DNA of 64,000 nt from Oscillospiraceae bacterium (GTDB taxonomy: Bacteria; Bacillota; Clostridia; Oscillospirales; CAG-272): positions 30,861-94,860 of the forward strand of contig SVRJ01000003.1 in the NCBI GenBank assembly GCA_015064885.1, written 5' to 3'. This document shows, one piece after another, positions 49,816-60,049 of the stretch. The number at the start of each line of letters is the position of its first letter. The stretch's first letter is position 1. The position numbers and the translations under genes are program-made. The notes beneath the pieces are model-generated. The model saw nothing but the letters and a program-made list of their open reading frames with translations, was not told the DNA's origin and did no database searches.

Positions 49816-52023
49816 TTAAGGCTGTGCCGTTTCTGCCGGAGAAGCCGTACTCACGGAAGGATCTGTCTCTTCGGGAGAATCGGTTGCTTCACCTGCGTCG
49901 GTTACCGGAGCGTCTCCGTTGCTGATGATGAGGTTTACGTATACCTCGTACGGATATCCGCTGCAAAGTGATCCCGGCTCACGGCTCTGTGATATTATAG
50001 TACCTGCGGGGAGGTCGCTTTGAGCGTATGTGACTTCTCCTACCGCGCAGTAGCTGTTCGTAAGGATGACCATTGCGTTATCGAGCGTTTCGTTCATAAC
50101 GTTCGGAACTCTGACAACTATCCAAGAGGGCTTATATTCGGGGCCTCCGCTGACGGTGAGCTTCACGCTCTTACAATCGGGAGGTATCTCTCCGGTTGCC
50201 GACGGATCCTGAACTATTACCGTATTCTCGGGCTCGTTGCTCTTCGACATTGTAAATCTCTCAACAGTTATACCGAATTTCCAAAGAAGAACCTGTGCCG
50301 CCATTCTGTCAAGACCGATAACGGAAGGAATATACTTTGTCGGATAATCAACACCGCCGCTGACTACAAAATCGATCTTTACGTTCGTATATCCGAAAGC
50401 GGAGTCTGCCTCAATGCTTTGAGTAAGGATAACGCCGACGTCCTCACCCGATCGGGTGTATATTACCTTCCCAACCTTAAGCCCCTTTTCATTTATGATC
50501 TTTGTTGCGGCGACCTCGGTAAGACCCGCGAAGTTGGGAATGACCATATTTTCATACTGATAACCCGTAGATACCTTGAGTGTGATCTCCGAGCCTTCAA
50601 GAACAGACTCGCCTACCGAGGGGACGGTACTTATGACCTGTCCGGTAGGAACCATGGGATTATACTCCTCAACTATATTGAGCTTATATCCCTTTTGCCT
50701 GAGGATGAGAGCGGCAGATCTTGAGTCCATAAGCGAATAGTCTTCCATGACGTTATACTTCGCTCCGAGGCTTACGGTAAGAGTTATCTCACATTTTTGT
50801 GAGTTTGCTATAACCTTCTGAAGCGATCCGCCCTTGGGGCTCTGTTCTATTATGGTATACGGCTCTGTGGTGTCATCGTATTTGAATATTATTCCATCCA
50901 CGTTTATTGAGAAATACTTCTGATCGTATTCCATCTTACCCTCAGTGTAGATGCTTCCCACAAAATCGGGGACCTCTTTACTCACAAGGATCTCTTTATC
51001 CGCAAAGAACAGATTTGAAAACACGTAATATCCGGCGATTATCGCAAGAAGAAGCATTGCGCACGCAACTCCCCATACTACGGGCGTCATAGAACGAGAG
51101 GGCTTTGCGTTCTCGCGTACGATCTTTTTATGGGTCTTCTTTCTCTTTTCGGATATTCTCGGAACCGCATTCGGTCTGGATTTTATTTTATAGAGATATT
51201 TAAGCATTTCGCCCGCATCCTTGAATCTGGCATCAGGCATCTTCTCCATAGCCATAAGGATCATCGCTTCAAGTCCCTTAGGGATATCCGGATTGATCTC
51301 ACTCGGAGGAATGGGAGTTGCGGTTATCTGCTTTTTGGCTATCTCTACCGGATCGTCTCCGTCAAACGGCAGTTGACCGGTTGCCATCTCGTACATGACC
51401 ACTCCGAGAGAATAGATGTCGCTTCGTGCATCCACCTCACCTCCCGCTGCTTGCTCGGGGCTTATATAATAAGCGGTTCCCGCGGCCGCGTCCGAAACGA
51501 GACTCATAGTATCGTCGTTGACCTGCGCTATACCGAAGTCTGTTATCTTTACATGGCCCTTCGGAAGGAGCATTATATTCTGAGGCTTTATGTCTCGATG
51601 TATTATTCCCTTTGAATGAGCGTGCTCGAGAGCGGAAAGTATCTGCTCACCGAATTCCATTATATCCGAAAATGGAAGCGCTCCTCTTCCGTCCATATAC
51701 TGACGCAGTGTAATACCGTTTATATATTCCATAACGATATACTTCGGGGAATTGTTGACCGAAACGTCCACCACACGCACGATAGAGCTGTGTGAAAGCA
51801 TTGATATCACCTTACACTCATTTTCAAAGCGCTTTACCGCCTTGATATCAGAGGAATGCTCAGGCTTAAGTATCTTGACCGCCACGGGTCTGCCTGTTCT
51901 CATATCATCCGCCTGAAAGACTACGGCACTCGATCCCTCGCCTATGACCTTCATAAGCGTATATCTGTTATCGAGTATTCGTCCTATATTTTTCGCATAT
52001 TTTTCGTTGCTTTGATAATCCAT
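49816..52023 (-). CDS. prkC: Ser/Thr protein kinase with PASTA domains (PrkC)
   Basis: 735 residues from the ATG at 52023 (ACGGAGAAATTT upstream; a start at 52050 is unsupported). The kinase domain fills residues ~15-285 with GEGSSAVVF (P-loop), AVKILK, HRDIKPQN (H142-D144) and DFGIAQ. One membrane helix at ~313-336 separates it from the outer part, where I count five PASTA-type segments (e.g. VPDFVGSIYTEGK, PNFAGLTEVAATKI). They sense peptidoglycan fragments. The tail is Pro/Thr/Glu rich (TDSPEETDPSVSTASPAET). It follows the PP2C gene, the standard kinase-phosphatase pair. Confidence 0.96.
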   Translation of the reverse strand: MDYQSNEKYAKNIGRILDNRYTLMKVIGEGSSAVVFQADDMRTGRPVAVKILKPEHSSDIKAVKRFENECKVISMLSHSSIVRVVDVSVNNSPKYIVMEYINGITLRQYMDGRGALPFSDIMEFGEQILSALEHAHSKGIIHRDIKPQNIMLLPKGHVKITDFGIAQVNDDTMSLVSDAAAGTAYYISPEQAAGGEVDARSDIYSLGVVMYEMATGQLPFDGDDPVEIAKKQITATPIPPSEINPDIPKGLEAMILMAMEKMPDARFKDAGEMLKYLYKIKSRPNAVPRISEKRKKTHKKIVRENAKPSRSMTPVVWGVACAMLLLAIIAGYYVFSNLFFADKEILVSKEVPDFVGSIYTEGKMEYDQKYFSINVDGIIFKYDDTTEPYTIIEQSPKGGSLQKVIANSQKCEITLTVSLGAKYNVMEDYSLMDSRSAALILRQKGYKLNIVEEYNPMVPTGQVISTVPSVGESVLEGSEITLKVSTGYQYENMVIPNFAGLTEVAATKIINEKGLKVGKVIYTRSGEDVGVILTQSIEADSAFGYTNVKIDFVVSGGVDYPTKYIPSVIGLDRMAAQVLLWKFGITVERFTMSKSNEPENTVIVQDPSATGEIPPDCKSVKLTVSGGPEYKPSWIVVRVPNVMNETLDNAMVILTNSYCAVGEVTYAQSDLPAGTIISQSREPGSLCSGYPYEVYVNLIISNGDAPVTDAGEATDSPEETDPSVSTASPAETAQP

Positions 52024-52073
52024 AAATTTCTCCGTAAATCGATCGCACACATGGCGACCCTTTGATCAGTTTA

Positions 52074-52826
52074 TCAGTCTTTTACCGAAAGCAGTACGGC
52101 TGTTATATTGTCATATCCTCCCGAATTGTTGGCATGCTCAAAGAGCATATCCACCTTTTTTTCGGTAGTTTCATCGCACGTGAGGATCGAATATATAGTC
52201 TCGTGACCTATCATGTTCGAAAGTCCGTCAGAGCAAAGAAGTATGTATGAATATCTTTCATATATGTCCATTATGCAGTTAACGTCAGATTCAACTGTAG
52301 GTGATATACCGACTGCGCGGGTAATAACATTCTTCATCGGAGAGTTGTTTGCCTCTTCTTCTGTTATCATACCCTTCTTTACCATTTCCCAAACAAGCGA
52401 GTGGTCATCACTTATACGGTAGAGTCCCTTTTCGTTTGCGGCATAGAGTCGGCTGTCTCCGACGTTTATCCAGCACAGATCTCTGTTTGTAAGTATGAAT
52501 GAAACGAGCGTTGTTCCCATTCCGTCAAACTCGGGATTCAGTGTTGCCATTGAATAAACTGCGGAATTCGCGGCATTGAGTGATTTTTTGAGAAGCATAG
52601 TAATGCTGTCATTGTTTTCTGTGTCATTATAGAGCTTTTTAAGGCAATCCATAAACGCAACGGTAGCTATACAAGACGCCTCACTTCCTCCCTCGACACC
52701 TCCCATACCGTCGCAAACAACGCAGGCATAGGTATCCTTATCTATACGTTCTATTCTGAAATTGTCCTGATTGGTATTTCGCACACGTCCTTTTTCTGTC
52801 TTTCCGACAATTTCGATCTTCATCAC
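52074..52826 (-). CDS. stp: PP2C-type protein phosphatase (Stp/PrpC)
   Basis: 250 residues. PP2C motifs are VRNTNQDNF, CVVCDGMGGVEGGS, CWINVGDSRLY, SDDHSLV and LLCSDGLSNM. Mn/Mg-dependent, it reverses phosphorylation by PrkC. The coding start lies 27 bases after the rlmN stop, and prkC starts 50 bases after its own stop, all in one direction. Confidence 0.95.
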   Translation of the reverse strand: MMKIEIVGKTEKGRVRNTNQDNFRIERIDKDTYACVVCDGMGGVEGGSEASCIATVAFMDCLKKLYNDTENNDSITMLLKKSLNAANSAVYSMATLNPEFDGMGTTLVSFILTNRDLCWINVGDSRLYAANEKGLYRISDDHSLVWEMVKKGMITEEEANNSPMKNVITRAVGISPTVESDVNCIMDIYERYSYILLCSDGLSNMIGHETIYSILTCDETTEKKVDMLFEHANNSGGYDNITAVLLSVKD

Positions 52827-52853
52827 TTCACCACCTTAAAACAGTTTCTTTTC

Positions 52854-53900
52854 TCAGAGTGTTTGCTGATTTTTTATAGCACGGAGCTCTCCGCATGCGG
52901 CATTTATGTCCGCACCGAGCTTTCTTCTTACGGTCGCGCTGATACCGTGAGACTCAAGCACCTTACAAAAGGCGTCGACTCTCTTTGTTTCGGGAGCGGA
53001 AAGTCCGCTTCTCGCCTCGTTCAGCCTTATGAGATTAACGTGGATAGGCATATCCGCATCGTCACGCAGCTTTCGGTTGAGCAGCTCAGCCAAAGCCGTT
53101 GCATCTTCACGAGAATCGTTTTTACCGCTTATCAATGTATATTCAAACGATATTCTTCTATGTGTATTTTTATAGTAATATTTGCATGCAGCCATAAGCT
53201 CGAGTATCGGATACTTATTATTGACCGGCATTATTGCGCTTCTCTTCTCGTCGCTTGAGGCGTGAAGAGATACCGAAAGAGTGATACCGAGCTTCATATC
53301 CGCAAGCTTACGTATCTTTTCACAAAGACCGCAGGTGGATAGAGAAATATGCCTCTGTCCTATGTTCAGACCGTCCTCGTCGCCGACAAGCTTTAAAAAT
53401 TTAATTACGTTATCAAAATTGTCGAGCGGCTCACCGATCCCCATCATGACTATATTTGATATTCTCTCGCCCGTATCCTTCTCTGCCGATATTATCTGTC
53501 CTATAAGCTCACCGGGAAGAAGATTTCTCACACGTCCGCCAACGCAAGAAGCACAGAATACGCATCCCATAGCACATCCTATCTGGCTTGATATACATAT
53601 TGTGTTTCCGTGCTTATATTTCATAACGACGCTTTCAATACAGTGACCGTCACGGAGCGAGAATAAATACTTTACGGTTCCGTCTTTTGAGACCTGCTTG
53701 CTCTCTATTTTTGGAAAATGAGCGTATGCCTTCTCGGACAGCCTTTGACGGAGGTCCTTTGATAGTGTTGATATATCCGAAAGCTCAACACCGCTATGCA
53801 GTGCGGAAAAGATCTGCTTTGCTCTGTAGCGTTTCTCTCCAAGCTCATTTACGAGAAGGTCGGAAAGCTCGTCCTTATCGAGCGACAATAAATCTATCAT
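52854..53900 (-). CDS. rlmN: Dual-specificity RNA methyltransferase RlmN
   Basis: 348 residues. Radical SAM Cys set CAMGCVFCAS, upstream SQIG and HCIESVVMKYKHGNTICIS, then GIGEPLDNFDNV and RHISLSTCGL. The C-terminal HVNLIRLNE and a conserved late Cys region (DAFCKVLESHG) match. It methylates A2503 of 23S rRNA and A37 of some tRNAs by a protein-bound methyl. It lies 14 bases after rsmB. Confidence 0.96.
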   Translation of the reverse strand: MIDLLSLDKDELSDLLVNELGEKRYRAKQIFSALHSGVELSDISTLSKDLRQRLSEKAYAHFPKIESKQVSKDGTVKYLFSLRDGHCIESVVMKYKHGNTICISSQIGCAMGCVFCASCVGGRVRNLLPGELIGQIISAEKDTGERISNIVMMGIGEPLDNFDNVIKFLKLVGDEDGLNIGQRHISLSTCGLCEKIRKLADMKLGITLSVSLHASSDEKRSAIMPVNNKYPILELMAACKYYYKNTHRRISFEYTLISGKNDSREDATALAELLNRKLRDDADMPIHVNLIRLNEARSGLSAPETKRVDAFCKVLESHGISATVRRKLGADINAACGELRAIKNQQTL

Positions 53901-53914
53901 ATCTGTCCTTTGCT

Positions 53915-55231
53915 TTATGATTTTCTTTTGAGTTTTGCGATAAAGAATCCGTCTGTTCCGTGAACGTCGGGCGTAAGGGTGATCATTCCGTCACAGGTAT
54001 CGTTACCGACTCTGAAGGGCTCGAGGGAAAACTCACTGTTCGCAGAAAGGAATTTTTGAACGTTAAGCTCATTCTCCTCGGGAAGCACGGTGCAGGTAGA
54101 GTAAACGAGAGTTCCGCCGGCCTTTACGTATCTTGACGAGGTACAGAGTATTGCATACTGTATATCCGGCAATGCCGAAAGCTCTTTAACGTTCTTATAT
54201 TTTATTTCCGGTTTACCGCCTATGACTCCAAGTCCCGAGCAGGGCACGTCGCAAAGCACGCAGTCGAACGCACGCTCAAAATCCGGGAAAAAGTCTCTTG
54301 CATCCGCCTCACGCGTCTCTATTATTTTTATTCCGAGGCGATCGGCTCCGCTTGCTATAAGTGAAAGCTTTGAGGAATGCAGATCGGAGGACACTATTCG
54401 TCCGGTATTGTTCATGCTCATAGCCGCAACGTAGCTTTTGCTTCCGGGAGCCGAGCAGGTATCAAGGAAGAGATCTCCCGCTCTTACTCCGAGCGATGCT
54501 CCGCACAGCTGACTTGCCTCGTCCATTGCGAGAAATTCACCTATAAAATGATCTTCAAGGAAATAATACGGTGCATCCGTCTTGAGACAGTATTGAGAAA
54601 GCGCGCCGCGCTCAACGTGGTATCCGCTCTTTTTAAGTTCTGCCGCAAATGAGTCAACGTCTGCTTTCAGAGTATTCACGCACACGTCAGTATATCTTTT
54701 TTCAAGTGTTTTTTCAAAAATAGCCCTCGTTTTTTCTTCTCCGAATACGGATATGAATTTTTCAAGGAGAGGCACGGGAACAGAATATTCCACAGACATT
54801 CCGGCGTGAGGGTCATCGGGAAGCTCGTATCTGCATCCGCTTCTGATAAAATTGCGAAGCACTGCATTTACAAAACCCTTGCTTCTTTTTCTGGAAAGCG
54901 AAACGCATTCGTTCACCGCAGCGTATTTTGGTACGGAATCCATATATAGAAGCTGATATATTCCTATTCTGAGGACCATAAGTGCGTCGGTATCTATTTT
55001 GGAAAGCGGAAATGATGATAGCGAAGCTATAATATGATCGAGAGTTATCCTTCTTTCGGTTACTCCTTTGACTATCGCAGAGAAAAGAGCTCTGTCCTTA
55101 TCTTCTATACGGTTCTTCTTCAAAAGGTCGCTTATAATAATATTCGAGTATCCGCCCTTCTCTATCCTTTCAAGAGCCGAAATGGCGAGCTTTCTCGGAT
55201 TTTGTGTGCCCTGAGCTTCAAGCGTATGCAT
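53915..55231 (-). CDS. rsmB: 16S rRNA (cytosine-967-C5)-methyltransferase RsmB
   Basis: 438 residues. A NusB-like domain (residues ~10-140) is followed by a Rossmann methyltransferase with LDTCSAPGSKS, the motif IV CDVPCSGLGVIGGKPE and the catalytic motif YSTCTVLPEEN. SAM-dependent methylation of C967 occurs in the cytosol. The start is followed by a long 12-base gap to AAGGAG, but the reading frame offers no better codon. It begins only eight bases after the zinc-peptidase stop codon. Confidence 0.95.
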   Translation of the reverse strand: MHTLEAQGTQNPRKLAISALERIEKGGYSNIIISDLLKKNRIEDKDRALFSAIVKGVTERRITLDHIIASLSSFPLSKIDTDALMVLRIGIYQLLYMDSVPKYAAVNECVSLSRKRSKGFVNAVLRNFIRSGCRYELPDDPHAGMSVEYSVPVPLLEKFISVFGEEKTRAIFEKTLEKRYTDVCVNTLKADVDSFAAELKKSGYHVERGALSQYCLKTDAPYYFLEDHFIGEFLAMDEASQLCGASLGVRAGDLFLDTCSAPGSKSYVAAMSMNNTGRIVSSDLHSSKLSLIASGADRLGIKIIETREADARDFFPDFERAFDCVLCDVPCSGLGVIGGKPEIKYKNVKELSALPDIQYAILCTSSRYVKAGGTLVYSTCTVLPEENELNVQKFLSANSEFSLEPFRVGNDTCDGMITLTPDVHGTDGFFIAKLKRKS

Positions 55232-55239
55232 TTAAAGAT

Positions 55240-55938
55240 TCATCTCCTTCGGTTTCCGCCTTGAACTATCGATATAAGTCTGATAAGAGAAAGCAGGGAG
55301 ACCGCAAGTGAAGCAACGTACGTCATCGCCGCAGCCGAAAGAACCTTTTTTACTCCCTTAAGCTCCTCATCCGACGGGTGGAATCTCTCTATACATGCTA
55401 CCGCACGTCTGCTTGCATTAAATTCTACGGGAAGTGTTATAAGCTGAAAGAGGACCGCTGCGGAAAACGCAATTATTCCCACGTAACAAAGTCCGGGGAG
55501 AGCAAGGATAAGTCCGAGTATAAAAAGAGGCATAGCGATCTGAGAACCTATATTTGCGCTTTTTATGACCGCGGTACGGAGCTTTATCGGTCCGTATTCC
55601 TGCGCGTACTGAAGAGCGTGTCCCGCCTCGTGAGCCGCAATTCCGCAGGCAGCGATACTGCTCGAAGAATACACGCCCTCAGAAAGCCTTATAACGTTTG
55701 CTCTCGGGTCGTAATGGTCTGTCATCCTTCCCGGGATACACTCTATCGCAACCTACGAGAGACCGTTGGAATCGAGGATCCGCCTTGCCGTATCATATCC
55801 GGTAAGACCTCTTTCCGAGCGAACGCGCGAGTATTTTTCATACGCACTTCTGACGCTCGTCTGTGCCCACAGAGTGATCAAGATCGGAACTATAAAATAA
55901 ATAAAATAATATTCAAACACGTTAAAATCTCCTGTCAA
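55240..55938 (-). pseudogene. YugP-like zinc metallopeptidase interrupted by an in-frame TAG
   Basis: One reading frame of 232 residues is complete except for a TAG at 55755-55753 (codon 62). Before it: a membrane helix (YYFIYFIVPILITLW) and GYDTARRILDSNGLS; after it, in the same frame: VAIECIPGRMTDHYDPRANVIRLSEGVY, HEAGH at residues 103-107 and two further membrane helices. The parts join without loss and the product would have the family length and metal site. Either the gene is broken by a single base change, the base is a sequencing error, or the TAG is read through. An internal ATG (55725) is poorly spaced from its GGAAGG. Neighbours rsmB and fmt are intact, with normal spacing. What residue belongs at this spot is not certain from memory. 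Confidence 0.85.
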
Positions 55939-56014
55939 GTAATATCATTAATATCACGATTTAATATTATCAGAAAAGGTCAAAACTTAAACAGGTAATA
56001 ATTACTCGGTGCTA

Positions 56015-56965
56015 TCATTCCTTGCCGAGGACATCTCCTACAGATATCTTTCTTCCTCTGACGTATTCAGCCGCACTCATTCTTCCCTTTCCCTCGGGAA
56101 CGAGAGTGATTATACCGAGAATACCCTCTCGGCAGGCTACGTCTATTCTTCCCTCTCCCTTATCCGAAAGAGCAATTACCTCTCCTTCCGCATAAGAACC
56201 GGCATTTGTGCTGACAACACTTGAGCGAACAAGCTTTATTCTTTCACCCTTTGCATTCTTTGTATATGCAAGCGGGATAGGAGAAAGTCCCCTTATCTTA
56301 TTATGAATATCGCTTGCGCTGCCGGAAAAGTCTGTGAAAAGCTCGCTCTTTTCTATCTTTGATGCGTAGCACGCACCCTCTTCGGGTTGTTTTACGGGAA
56401 TTATATCACCGCGTACAAGTCCTTCTATCGTTTTTATAAGAAGCTCGGCTCCGCATGCGGCGAGCTTATCGTGTATGATCTCAAAATCGTCATCCGGAAG
56501 TATGTCGACCTCTTTTTTGAGAAGCATGTCTCCCGTATCTATTCCGTCATCCATAAGCATGGTGGTGATACCGGTCTTGCTTTCTCCGTCGATTATCGCT
56601 CTCTGCATAGGGGCGGCACCTCTGTATTTCGGAAGGAGCGAGCCGTGAACGCATATGCATCCGTATCTCGGATAAGAGAGGACGTTGGCGGGGAGTATCT
56701 TTCCGTAAGCCGCAACCGCTATTATATCCGGATCAAGCTCTGCGAGGAGCTCTGCAAACGCCTCGTCTCTGAGAGTCTTCGGCTGGTATACGGGGATACC
56801 CAAAGATTCGGCATACGCCTTCACGGGCGTGGGAGCAAGCTTGTTTCCTCTGCCCTTCGGCTTATCCGTCTGACTTATTACGGCTATCGGTGTATAGCCG
56901 TTCTCACAAAGTGCTTTAAGTGAAGAAACGGCAAAATCGGGCGTGCCCATAAAAACTACTCTCAT
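56015..56965 (-). CDS. fmt: Methionyl-tRNA formyltransferase
   Basis: 316 residues. VVFMGTPDFAVSSLKAL at the start, then VAAYGKILP and the 10-formyl-THF site CVHGSLLPKYRGAAPMQRA; the C-terminal OB-like domain is complete. It formylates Met on the initiator tRNA. Fmt and def are nine bases apart, the usual order, and the cluster follows priA. Confidence 0.96.
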   Translation of the reverse strand: MRVVFMGTPDFAVSSLKALCENGYTPIAVISQTDKPKGRGNKLAPTPVKAYAESLGIPVYQPKTLRDEAFAELLAELDPDIIAVAAYGKILPANVLSYPRYGCICVHGSLLPKYRGAAPMQRAIIDGESKTGITTMLMDDGIDTGDMLLKKEVDILPDDDFEIIHDKLAACGAELLIKTIEGLVRGDIIPVKQPEEGACYASKIEKSELFTDFSGSASDIHNKIRGLSPIPLAYTKNAKGERIKLVRSSVVSTNAGSYAEGEVIALSDKGEGRIDVACREGILGIITLVPEGKGRMSAAEYVRGRKISVGDVLGKE

Positions 56966-56974
56966 TTTTTCTCC

Positions 56975-57442
56975 TTATTCGGCGTCACTGTATACGTCAA
57001 GCGCATTGTCCGTAAAGAGAACTCCGTCAAGATGGTCTATCTCATGGCAGAATGCACGCGCCTTGAGTCCGCTTCCGGACACTGTAAAGATCTTTCCTTC
57101 TCTGTTCATTGCCCTGACTGTAACAGTCATAGGTCTCTTTGTAACTCCGCTTCTTCCGGGAAGAGAAAGGCAGCCCTCCGGCTCTCTCTGCTCACCGGTA
57201 CGAGAGATTATTTCGGGATTGATAAGCTCGATCACCTCACCCGGCTGTGTCTCAACCACGCAAATGCGTCGAAGGATACCTACCTGAGGAGCGGCAAGTC
57301 CACAACCGTTTGCTTCTCTCATGGTTTCTACCATATCGTCAAGAAGTTGAAGTATTCTCGGAGTTATTTTTTCAACCGGACGGCATACCGAGCGAAGTAT
57401 CTCGCTTCCGTCCTCAAGCTTAACTATTTTTCTCTGTGCCAT
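56975..57442 (-). CDS. def: Peptide deformylase
   Basis: 155 residues. The three metal motifs are GCGLAAPQVG, EGCLSLPG and CHEIDHLDG, all canonical. It removes the formyl group from the nascent N-terminus, working after Fmt. There is an AAAAGGAG site upstream. priA stops 21 bases before its ATG. Confidence 0.97.
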   Translation of the reverse strand: MAQRKIVKLEDGSEILRSVCRPVEKITPRILQLLDDMVETMREANGCGLAAPQVGILRRICVVETQPGEVIELINPEIISRTGEQREPEGCLSLPGRSGVTKRPMTVTVRAMNREGKIFTVSGSGLKARAFCHEIDHLDGVLFTDNALDVYSDAE

Positions 57443-57463
57443 TTTATACTCCTTTTAATTGTC

Positions 57464-60004
57464 TCAAAGCGACGACGGTGCCATATTTACCGTCATTGTC
57501 GGCTTCGAAGGAAGTGTAAGAGCGCTGTGCTCTGTAAGTAATATGTCAAAAAGCGCTCTGCTGTCATTGTTCAGCTTACATTTTATTATTATGCGCATAC
57601 GGTATTTTCCGTCGGTCTTGTAAACGGGAGCCTCGCACGGACCGTATACTATAAGGGGAATATCCGCAAAATCCTTTTTTATAAGCTCCTCTGTACGCGC
57701 GCGTACACGTGTACAATAGTCTCTGAGTATGCTTTCCTTCTCGCTTGTAAAATCGATAAGCACGATATCGCAGAAGGGTGGGAAATTAGCAGCCTCCCTG
57801 TATTTCATTTCACTTTTATAAAACTCGGGATAATTCTGGTCGCACGCAAGACGTATTATCTCATTCTCGGGGTTCATTGCCTGTATAACAGCAATTCCCT
57901 TCTTGCTTCCTCGACCCGCTCTTCCTATGACCTGAGTTATAAGATCGTACGTGCGCTCTCCCGCACGGTAATCATCTATTGCAAGAGAACCGTCCGCCAT
58001 AAGAACGCCTACAAGGGTAACGTTCGGAAAATCGTGCCCCTTCGTTATCATGCTTGTGCCCAGCAATATATCCGCCTCGTGACGCTTGAAGGAATTGAGC
58101 ATCTCAAAATAGGTGCTTTTATTTTCTATCGTGTCCTGATCCATGCGTATAACGCTTGCGTTCGGAAAGATATCTCCGATCTCCTTTTCCACGCGTTGTG
58201 TGCCGTATCCAAACTTGACCGATCTTGTACTTCCGCACTCGGGGCACTTGAACTCACCGCTTGCGGTATATCCGCACATATGACAGCGAAGGTCACCCTG
58301 ACCGTAATCGTTGCGCTTTACGTGATACGTAAGAGAGACATCACAGTTAGGACACTTTCTTACACTTCCGCATTCCGCACATACGACATAATTATTAAAT
58401 CCTCTTCGGTTAATGAAAATGATTATCTGTTCTTTTCGACTCAGCGCCTCTTCCATTCTTCCTATAAGGTGCTCGCTTATCGGATTTATCGAGGAGGTGC
58501 TTTTTTCCTTGCGCATATTCACTATCTCGATCTCGGGAAGAACTGCATTGCCGTATCTCTCTCCAAGCTCTGTGAGTGTATATCTGCCTATCTGAGCGTT
58601 ATAATAGCTTTCAAGCTCGGGAGTTGCGCTTGCAAGCACAAGAAGAGCATTTGATGAATAGCATCTGAACTTTGCAATATCCCTCGCGTGGTATCTCGGT
58701 GTAACGTCCGACTTATAAGTGTGCTCGTGCTCCTCGTCTATAATTATCATACCGAGGTTTGTCACGGGTGAAAACACTGCGCTTCTGGTTCCTATGACCA
58801 CCGACGCCTCACCGCTCTTTATACGCATATAAGCGTCATACCTTTCTCCCTGCGAAAGCCCCGAATGGACAAGCGCTATCCTTTTTCCGTATCTTGATGA
58901 AAATATGGAAAAGGTCTGAGGAGTCAGTGCTATCTCCGGAATAAGAACGATGACCTGCTTTCCGCCCGAAAGCACTCTGTCTATCATAGCGAGCATAACA
59001 CTCGTCTTTCCGCTTCCGGTAACTCCGTAAAGAAGGGAAACCGCAGGCTTTCCCGACTTATAAAGCGATTCGAGCTTGTCGTATGCCTTGGCTTGCGATG
59101 CGTTGAGCGTGATGCTTTTTTTCTCGGTATTCTCATTTGCGACCGAGGACATAAACGCAAGGTCTCTGCGAACCACTCTGTCATTGCGTAAGAGAATGTT
59201 TTTGTCAAGAAGAGTTTTCACCGTACTCCTCTGCACGCCCGTGCTCTCGCACAGAGCTCCGAGCTCGGTCTCCCCGTTGTCAGCTATAAATCTGACGACC
59301 TCGCGCTGTTTTTCGGTCCTGAGCTTTATATCCTTGTCCTTTCCGTCGGCGATATCGTACGCTCTTTCGAGCGGAATATCGAGAGAAATAAAGGGAAGGC
59401 TTGCGTCCTTCTTTTCACTTACGTCAAGGCATCTTACGATATATCCCTTTTCCGCCAGCTTGTCTATACTCTGCTTTGACATTCTCGGAAACGCCATATT
59501 GAGCTCATCCTTTGTCACCGTTCCGCGGGTCTTGATATAGCTGAGCATTTCGAAATTTACTACACTGCTCGCATTTATATCCGCTTCTTCTCCCTCGGGA
59601 GTTATAGCATAGCTCTCGCGGAGCTTTCCGAGCGCACCGGGAGAGAGCATCAGCTTTACGGCGTCACCAAAGGTGCAGAGATATCTTTTTTTCATAAAGT
59701 CGCAAAGTGCAAGAGTATTCTCGTCGAGCGACAGCTTTTTTGAGGCAAGTCCGTCTATCATCTTTATGCGTGACACATCATACTTAACACTGTCGGAAAA
59801 GCCTATCACCACACCGATTATTCTTCTGTTTCCGTTTCCGTAAGGAAGGATAACGAAGCTGCCTCTTTTTATAAACGCACGGCAGGAATCGGGTATGCGG
59901 TATTCATAGAGCTTATCCACGTGATAGGGAGAGTCAAGCAATCTGACGCTTGCATACTTGTACGGGCAGTATTCTGTTGTCTTTTCAAGAAGTGTATCAT
60001 GCAT
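57464..60004 (-). CDS. priA: Primosomal protein PriA (replication restart helicase)
   Basis: 846 residues. N-terminal DNA-binding domain (SVRLLDSPYHVDKLYEYRIP), a helicase core with GVTGSGKTSVML (Walker A), IIIDEEHEHTYKSD (DEEH), and between motifs a zinc-ribbon with CAECGSVRKCPNCDVSL and CHMCGYTASGEFKCPECGS, then IGRAGRGSKKG. It reloads DnaB at stalled forks. The site GGAGGT lies before its ATG. It is the longest gene of the cluster. Confidence 0.95.
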   Translation of the reverse strand: MHDTLLEKTTEYCPYKYASVRLLDSPYHVDKLYEYRIPDSCRAFIKRGSFVILPYGNGNRRIIGVVIGFSDSVKYDVSRIKMIDGLASKKLSLDENTLALCDFMKKRYLCTFGDAVKLMLSPGALGKLRESYAITPEGEEADINASSVVNFEMLSYIKTRGTVTKDELNMAFPRMSKQSIDKLAEKGYIVRCLDVSEKKDASLPFISLDIPLERAYDIADGKDKDIKLRTEKQREVVRFIADNGETELGALCESTGVQRSTVKTLLDKNILLRNDRVVRRDLAFMSSVANENTEKKSITLNASQAKAYDKLESLYKSGKPAVSLLYGVTGSGKTSVMLAMIDRVLSGGKQVIVLIPEIALTPQTFSIFSSRYGKRIALVHSGLSQGERYDAYMRIKSGEASVVIGTRSAVFSPVTNLGMIIIDEEHEHTYKSDVTPRYHARDIAKFRCYSSNALLVLASATPELESYYNAQIGRYTLTELGERYGNAVLPEIEIVNMRKEKSTSSINPISEHLIGRMEEALSRKEQIIIFINRRGFNNYVVCAECGSVRKCPNCDVSLTYHVKRNDYGQGDLRCHMCGYTASGEFKCPECGSTRSVKFGYGTQRVEKEIGDIFPNASVIRMDQDTIENKSTYFEMLNSFKRHEADILLGTSMITKGHDFPNVTLVGVLMADGSLAIDDYRAGERTYDLITQVIGRAGRGSKKGIAVIQAMNPENEIIRLACDQNYPEFYKSEMKYREAANFPPFCDIVLIDFTSEKESILRDYCTRVRARTEELIKKDFADIPLIVYGPCEAPVYKTDGKYRMRIIIKCKLNNDSRALFDILLTEHSALTLPSKPTMTVNMAPSSL

Positions 60005-60049
60005 AGTCTCATACCTCCGTACAGCGTTTTCATTTTATCAGCCGAGGTC

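Noticed and set aside
55240..55938. Frameshift as the cause of the split zinc peptidase
   Set aside because: Both parts are in the same frame (213 bases between the two starts, divisible by three), so it is a stop codon and not a shift.
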